This document shows positions 6,607-10,204 of a stretch of 10,204 bases of DNA, piece by piece. This DNA comes from Actinomycetota bacterium. GTDB lineage: Bacteria; Actinomycetota; Actinomycetes; Actinomycetales; Angustibacteraceae. The stretch is taken from contig JACMOY010000120.1 in assembly GCA_014377795.1 (NCBI GenBank), positions 1 to 10,204 of the forward strand, written 5' to 3'. Under the pieces are notes generated by a model that made no database searches, was not told where the DNA came from, and saw nothing but the letters and a program-made list of their open reading frames with translations. Made by a program: the position numbers and the translations under genes. How positions within the stretch are numbered: position 1 is the first letter of the stretch; each line of letters begins with the position of its first letter.

Positions 6607-7214
6607 GCGGCGGGCCGCAGCGCCCCGGCGAGGACGGCGAGCTGCTCGTAGGAGGCCGTGCCGGTGACGACGGTCGTGACGGCGCCGTTGACGTGCACCA
6701 GGCTGTTCTGCACCTTGTCGGTGCGCAGGATCCGCTGCCAGGTGACGCCGGCGACGTCCTGGGTGCCATCAGCGCGACCCCGGTTGGTCTGCGCGGCGAG
6801 CCACGCCGCGGGCGCGTCCTTGCCCTGCTCGACGGCCGCGTAGTCCTTGCTCCCGATCACGTACCCGGCGTGCCAGGTCAGCACCTCGGCCGTTGCGACC
6901 GTCGTCCGGACGCTCGTGGCCCGCCACTGCGGCGGCAGCCCCACCGGCAGCGCCGGGGTGAAGCCGACCCGCGTCGCGGCGACCCGGGCCCCGGCGGCGA
7001 CGTCGACCGGCGGCTGGGTCACCCCGTTCTGGCGCACCGTGATGCCGAGCAGGACCAGCACGATCCCCAGCACCACGGCCAGCGAGATGACCATCGAGGC
7101 CACCGAGGTGCGGGCCCGCTCGGTGCGTCGCTCGTCGGAGTGCTGGCGGGCCTCGCGCTGCACGCGCAGCCGCTCGTCGACGGCCTCGTCCGGCTCCTGC
7201 TCGGTGCTGCTCAC
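6603..7214 (-). CDS. DUF4245 family membrane-anchored protein
   Basis: A 203-residue protein of unknown function. It has a charged cytoplasmic N-terminus (1-37, many Arg and Glu), one transmembrane helix (about 38-60, SVASMVISLAVVLGIVLVLLGI), and an extracytoplasmic domain to the C-terminus with positive-inside orientation. Family-like features are FTPALPVGLPPQWRATSVR (85-103), LTWHAGYVIG (112-121) and VTWQRIL (157-163). DUF4245 is an actinobacterial family often found next to xseAB, ispH and related genes, which supports the assignment. No lipobox or catalytic motif is seen; a cell-envelope role is only a guess from topology. The start is GTG at 7214, 6 bases after GACCAT. It is convergent with xseB and divergent from the peroxiredoxin gene. 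Confidence 0.85.
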   Translation of the reverse strand: MSSTEQEPDEAVDERLRVQREARQHSDERRTERARTSVASMVISLAVVLGIVLVLLGITVRQNGVTQPPVDVAAGARVAATRVGFTPALPVGLPPQWRATSVRTTVATAEVLTWHAGYVIGSKDYAAVEQGKDAPAAWLAAQTNRGRADGTQDVAGVTWQRILRTDKVQNSLVHVNGAVTTVVTGTASYEQLAVLAGALRPAA

Positions 7215-7225
7215 CCCACCATGGT
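7209..7225. repeat. 17-bp start-site block, copy 2 (DUF4245)
   Basis: This is identical to the block at the ispH start and is also placed so that its GTG is the start codon. The flanking bases differ, so the identity is confined to the start region rather than being a recent duplication. Confidence 0.85.
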
Positions 7226-7226
7226 C
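7221..7226 (-). promoter_or_regulatory. Candidate degenerate -10 box of the DUF4245 gene
   Basis: GACCAT on the minus strand is followed by GGTGGG and GTG at 7214, the same layout as ispH but with G for the first T of TAnnnT. No -35 element or Shine-Dalgarno is visible. The call rests mostly on the identity with the ispH start block. Confidence 0.3.
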
Positions 7227-7267
7227 GCCGATGGCCGGCGGTCACCGCACCGGGGGCGACCCGCCGG

Positions 7268-7273
7268 TAGCAT
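7268..7273 (+). promoter_or_regulatory. Possible -10 box for the peroxiredoxin-kinase pair
   Basis: TAGCAT matches TAnnnT and lies 40 bases before the TTG start. It would give a leader of roughly 30-35 bases that carries the Shine-Dalgarno AGGAG. No -35 match is seen, so this is tentative. Confidence 0.3.
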
Positions 7274-7300
7274 CCAGTCCCGCCCGCAGCCCCGTCAGCG

Positions 7301-7305
7301 AGGAG
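7301..7305 (+). promoter_or_regulatory. Shine-Dalgarno deciding the peroxiredoxin start
   Basis: AGGAG lies 8 bases before TTG at 7314. The next in-frame candidate, GTG at 7326, is 20 bases from it, so TTG is preferred. Confidence 0.6.
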
Positions 7306-7313
7306 TCGAGCCG

Positions 7314-7874
7314 TTGGACCCGAACGTGCTGCCCGCCGACCTGCCGGCGCCCGCGGACGACGGGGCCGGCGCCCACCTGGTGGGTGCCGTGCTGCCCTCG
7401 GTGCCGCTGTCGGCGACCGACGGCACCCGGGTCGACGTCGCGGCGCTGGCCGGGCGCACCGTGCTGTACGCCTACCCCCGCACCGGCGTTCCCGGTGAAC
7501 CCGCGCTGGACGAGGACTGGGACCTGATCCCCGGCGCGCGCGGCTGCACCCCGCAGGCGTGCGACTTCCGTGACCACCACGGCGATCTCGAGGCCGCGGG
7601 CGCCCGCGTGCTGGGCCTGTCGACCCAGGACACCGCCTACCAGCGCGAGGCGGCCGAGCGGCTGCACCTGCCCTTCGCGATCCTCTCGGACGCCGACCTG
7701 GCGCTCACCCGCGCGCTGTCGCTGCCCACCCTCGAGGTCGCCGGCCAGGTGCTGGTGCGCCGGCTGACGCTGGTCGTCGACGACGGCGTCGTCACACACG
7801 TTTGGTACCCCGTGTTCCCCCCGCACACTCACGCAGAGGACGTCCTGGCATGGCTGCGCTCGAACCCGCGGTGA
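7314..7874 (+). CDS. Peroxiredoxin, PrxQ/BCP-like, with an extended active-site loop
   Basis: A 186-residue thioredoxin-fold peroxidase. Strand VLYAYPRTG (50-58) enters the active site. GCTPQACDFRDHH (77-89) carries the presumed peroxidatic C78 and, five residues later, C83 in the C-x4-C spacing of atypical two-Cys PrxQ enzymes. LSTQDTAYQREAAERLHLPF (102-121), LSDADLALTRAL and VRRLTLVVDDGVV (148-160, conserved Arg) complete the fold. It reduces H2O2 or organic peroxides, probably in the cytoplasm. Usual PrxQ reads PxxxTPGC; here about 20 residues (GVPGEPALDEDWDLIPGARG) lie between T57 and C78, a form I recall from other bacterial peroxiredoxins annotated simply as redoxin-domain proteins. The TTG start is set by AGGAG eight bases upstream. 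It overlaps the kinase gene. Confidence 0.88.
   Translation: MDPNVLPADLPAPADDGAGAHLVGAVLPSVPLSATDGTRVDVAALAGRTVLYAYPRTGVPGEPALDEDWDLIPGARGCTPQACDFRDHHGDLEAAGARVLGLSTQDTAYQREAAERLHLPFAILSDADLALTRALSLPTLEVAGQVLVRRLTLVVDDGVVTHVWYPVFPPHTHAEDVLAWLRSNPR
7835..7840 (+). promoter_or_regulatory. Shine-Dalgarno for the sugar kinase inside the peroxiredoxin gene
   Basis: AGAGGA lies 9 bases before ATG at 7850. The alternative start, GTG at 7871, would give a 4-base GTGA overlap with the peroxiredoxin stop but has no Shine-Dalgarno. Confidence 0.5.
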
Positions 7875-8788
7875 CTACCCCGGTGCTGGTCGTCGGCGAG
7901 TCCCTCGTCGACATCGTCCAGCGCGCCGACGGCAGCACCGACCGCCACCCCGGGGGCAGCCCCGCCAACGTCGCGATCGGCCTGGCCCGGCTGGGTCACC
8001 CGGTGCGGTTCGCCACGCGGATCGGCACCGACGCGGACGGCGTGGCCGTGCGTGCCCACCTGGAGGCCGACGGTGTCGTCCTCGCCGCGGGTGCAGTCGT
8101 CGACGCGGCCACCTCGACGGCCACCCCCGTGCTGGACCCCGCCGGCGGGGCGTCGTACGTGTTCGACCTGGTGTGGGACCTGCCGGCCGTCGACGTCGGC
8201 GACGCCGGCCACGTGCACACCGGCTCGATCGCCGCCAACCTCGCCCCGGGCGCCACCCGCGTGCACGAGCTGCTGGTGGCGGCGCGGGCGGGCGCCACGA
8301 CGTCGTACGACCCCAACCTGCGCCCGCGCATCATCGGCACGCCGGACGACGAGCGGCCCGGTGTCGAGCGGCTGGTGGCCCTCGCCGACGTGGTCAAGGC
8401 CAGCGACCAGGACCTGGAGTGGCTCTACCCGGGTGAGCCGGTCGAGCGGGTCGCCGCCCGCTGGGTCACGACCGGCCCGGCCCTGGTCGTCGTGACCCGC
8501 GGGGCCGCGGGCGCGAGCGCGTGGCTCGCCCGTCACCCCGACGAGGTCGTCACCGCCGCACCCCGGCGGGTGGACGTCGTCGACACCGTCGGTGCCGGTG
8601 ACGCGTTCATGGCCGGCCTGGTGTCGTCGCTGCTCGACCAGGGCCTGCTCGGCGGCCCGGCCGAGCGCAGCGCGCTGCAGGCAGCGACCGCGACGGACGT
8701 CGGCGCCGCGCTCGAGCGGGCCACCCTGACGTCCTCGATCACCTGCGGCCGTCCCGGCGCCGACCCGCCGACCCGCGCCGAGATCTAG
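7850..8788 (+). CDS. PfkB family carbohydrate kinase (fructokinase/ribokinase type)
   Basis: A 312-residue ATP-dependent sugar kinase. The N-terminal PfkB signature is GGSPANVAIGLARLG (35-49), preceded by VLVVGESLVDIV (12-23). The lid region and strands follow, with YDPNLRPRI (153-161) and ASDQDLEWLYP (184-194). The C-terminal signature DTVGAGDAFMAGLV (245-258) contains the anion hole GAGD with catalytic base D251. The overall layout is most like bacterial fructokinases or related kinases, but the substrate cannot be fixed from sequence alone. ATG at 7850 overlaps the peroxiredoxin gene by 25 bases and is supported by AGAGGA; GTG at 7871 is the alternative and would remove seven residues. The last 20 or so residues (RPGADPPTRAEI end) are poorly conserved-looking. 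Its stop overlaps that of the convergent phosphatase gene. Confidence 0.92.
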   Translation: MAALEPAVTTPVLVVGESLVDIVQRADGSTDRHPGGSPANVAIGLARLGHPVRFATRIGTDADGVAVRAHLEADGVVLAAGAVVDAATSTATPVLDPAGGASYVFDLVWDLPAVDVGDAGHVHTGSIAANLAPGATRVHELLVAARAGATTSYDPNLRPRIIGTPDDERPGVERLVALADVVKASDQDLEWLYPGEPVERVAARWVTTGPALVVVTRGAAGASAWLARHPDEVVTAAPRRVDVVDTVGAGDAFMAGLVSSLLDQGLLGGPAERSALQAATATDVGAALERATLTSSITCGRPGADPPTRAEI

Positions 8789-10204
8789 CGGGGCGGCACC
8801 ACCAGGGCGAGCACCGCGACGTCGTCCCGCGAGTCCGAGGCGGCACCGAAGGCCCGCACCTCGCGCACCACCGTGGCGACGACGTCCTGCGCGCTGCGCC
8901 CCACCAGCGTCGCCACGAGCTCGACGAGGCGGTGGTCGCCGAACGCCTCGTCGCCGCAGCGGGTCTCGGTGACCCCGTCGGTGAACACGATCAGCGCCTC
9001 GCCCGGGCGCAGCGTGAGCGGCGAGTCGTGCAGCTCGGGCTCGTCCACGACGCCGAGCAGGTGGCCGGGCACCCCCACCTCGGTCACCTCACCGCGGGCG
9101 GTCAGCAGCAGCGGCCGCGGGTGACCCCCGAGCGAGAGCACCACCGAGGCGCCGTCCGCGGTGGGCTCCAGCGTCGCGAGGGCCATCGTCGCGAAGCGCG
9201 GGTCGTCCTGGCCGAGGTCCTCGGCGGTGATGGCGCGGCTGACGTGCTGCAGCACCACCGAGGGGGCCCAGCCCAGGGCGCTGAGCGCCAGGGTGGTGTG
9301 CCGGGCGACAGCGGTGAGGGTGGCCGCCGCGGCCCCCTTCCCGACCACGTCGCCGACCATGAGGGTCCACCGGCCGGGGGCACCGGCCCGGACGTCGACG
9401 AAGTCCCCGCCGACGTTGGTGTCGGCCTCGGCCGGGCTCAGCACCGCGGCGACGTCGACACCGGGCACCAGCGGCAGCCGGCTGGGGTAGAGCCCGCGCT
9501 GCAGGGTGGCGATGGTGGCGGTGCGCTCGGCCAGCAGCTCGCGCAGCCGGCGGTCGGCGTCCTGCGCCGCCGTCACGTCGCGCACGACCACGAGCCGGCC
9601 GGTAGGCGTCGACACCTCGTCGGGCAGCGGGCTGTGGCTGACCACCAGGTCCAGCGACCGGCCGTCCCGCTCGATCCGGCAGTCGCCCGACCCCGTGGCC
9701 GTCGCGGGCAGCGGGGCCAGCAGGGCGGCCAGCTCGGGCAGCACCTCGACCAGGTCCCGCCCGACCAGCTCACCGGCGCCCGCGCCCACCAAGGCCGCCG
9801 CGGCGGGGTTGGCGTCGACGACCCGCCCGTGCGCGTCGAGCACCAGGACGGCGTCCGGCAGCCGGTCGACCACGTGCCGGCGGCCGGCGGGCAGCAGGTC
9901 GAGCAGCCGGAACCGGAAGAACCCCCACACCAGCACGAAACCGGTGACGGTGAACCCGATCGGGGTCAGGTCGTAGCGCCGCAGGCCCGGCACGTTCAGG
10001 TTGAAGCCCGCGTTCAGGACCAGAGGGAGCAGCGCCGACGCGCCCAGGATCAGCGTCTGGCGCAGGTAGCGCCGCGACACGCGCAGCAGGCTCAGGCCGA
10101 GCAGGCCGATCCCGGCGAGCAGCATGAAGTAGCTGTAGACCAAATGCGCCCAGAAGATCGGCCCCACGTCGACGCGGCCGGTCGTCCCGTTGATGGAGCG
10201 CACC
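8785..10204 (-). CDS. Membrane sensor with PAS and SpoIIE-type PP2C phosphatase domains, 5'-partial
   Basis: At least 472 residues are visible, and the open frame runs to the right edge, so the true start lies outside. Residues 16-100 hold three transmembrane helices (FWAHLVYSYFMLLAGIGLLGLSLL, LILGASALLPLVLNAGF, PIGFTVTGFVLVWGFF), which resemble the end of the N-terminal 7TM domain of histidine kinases. A PAS domain follows (about 108-215, LPDAVLVLDAHGRVVDANPA). A linker with LQRGLYPSRLPLVPGVDVAA (234-253) leads to the PP2C/SpoIIE domain. Its metal-binding acids are all present: D267 (VGGDFVDV), D285 (GDVVGKG), D409 (FTDGVTE) and D460/D461 (RDDVAVLAL). Such proteins dephosphorylate anti-anti-sigma factors in partner-switching pathways; no anti-sigma or STAS gene is seen here. 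GTG at 10203 is only the first in-frame start in the window, not a credible start. Confidence 0.93.
   Translation of the reverse strand, partial: VRSINGTTGRVDVGPIFWAHLVYSYFMLLAGIGLLGLSLLRVSRRYLRQTLILGASALLPLVLNAGFNLNVPGLRRYDLTPIGFTVTGFVLVWGFFRFRLLDLLPAGRRHVVDRLPDAVLVLDAHGRVVDANPAAAALVGAGAGELVGRDLVEVLPELAALLAPLPATATGSGDCRIERDGRSLDLVVSHSPLPDEVSTPTGRLVVVRDVTAAQDADRRLRELLAERTATIATLQRGLYPSRLPLVPGVDVAAVLSPAEADTNVGGDFVDVRAGAPGRWTLMVGDVVGKGAAAATLTAVARHTTLALSALGWAPSVVLQHVSRAITAEDLGQDDPRFATMALATLEPTADGASVVLSLGGHPRPLLLTARGEVTEVGVPGHLLGVVDEPELHDSPLTLRPGEALIVFTDGVTETRCGDEAFGDHRLVELVATLVGRSAQDVVATVVREVRAFGAASDSRDDVAVLALVVPPR

Noticed and set aside
8785..10203. GTG at 10203 as the true start of the phosphatase gene
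   Set aside because: It would begin just before a membrane helix in the middle of what looks like a 7TM domain. The gene most likely continues past the window.

Overview
The window comes from a very GC-rich actinobacterial chromosome. Codons end almost only in G or C, GTG and TTG starts are common, and intergenic gaps are tiny. The order ychF, ispH, xseA, xseB, DUF4245 is a core actinobacterial neighbourhood; from memory, Mycobacterium tuberculosis keeps ychF, ispH (lytB2), xseA and xseB within a few genes of each other. The sequence alone does not give me the genus.

Layout: (1) 34-1103, minus strand: a two-gene accessory module. It encodes a winged-HTH/minimal-nucleotidyltransferase fusion and, overlapping it by 19 bases, a HEPN-like all-helical protein. 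It looks like a HEPN/MNT toxin-antitoxin or abortive-infection pair under its own strong promoter. (2) 1140-2852, minus: a class I SAM methyltransferase followed after 11 bases by the ATPase YchF. (3) 2911-4071, plus: rmuC, divergent from the methyltransferase. (4) 4068-5048, minus: ispH, tail-to-tail with rmuC and head-to-head with xseA. (5) 5109-6606, plus: xseA and xseB, the two subunits of exonuclease VII. (6) 6603-7214, minus: a DUF4245 membrane-anchored protein. (7) 7314-8788, plus: a PrxQ/BCP-like peroxiredoxin overlapping a PfkB-type sugar kinase. (8) 8785 to the right edge, minus: the C-terminal part of a membrane sensor with PAS and SpoIIE-type PP2C phosphatase domains, cut by the window end.

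Most of the window is housekeeping: isoprenoid precursor synthesis, DNA processing, a ribosome-associated ATPase and peroxide defence. The best candidate for an unusual system is the wHTH-nucleotidyltransferase/HEPN pair. Both partners appear to lack a residue of the canonical catalytic set: Asn at the likely third acidic site of the nucleotidyltransferase, and Tyr where HEPN RNases have His. Two architectural patterns also recur. Six gene starts sit 6-7 bases downstream of a TAnnnT-like hexamer with no clear Shine-Dalgarno, which suggests leaderless mRNAs. All three convergent gene pairs overlap by exactly four bases through CTAG or CTAA. No rRNA, tRNA, CRISPR array, insertion sequence or convincing intrinsic terminator was seen.
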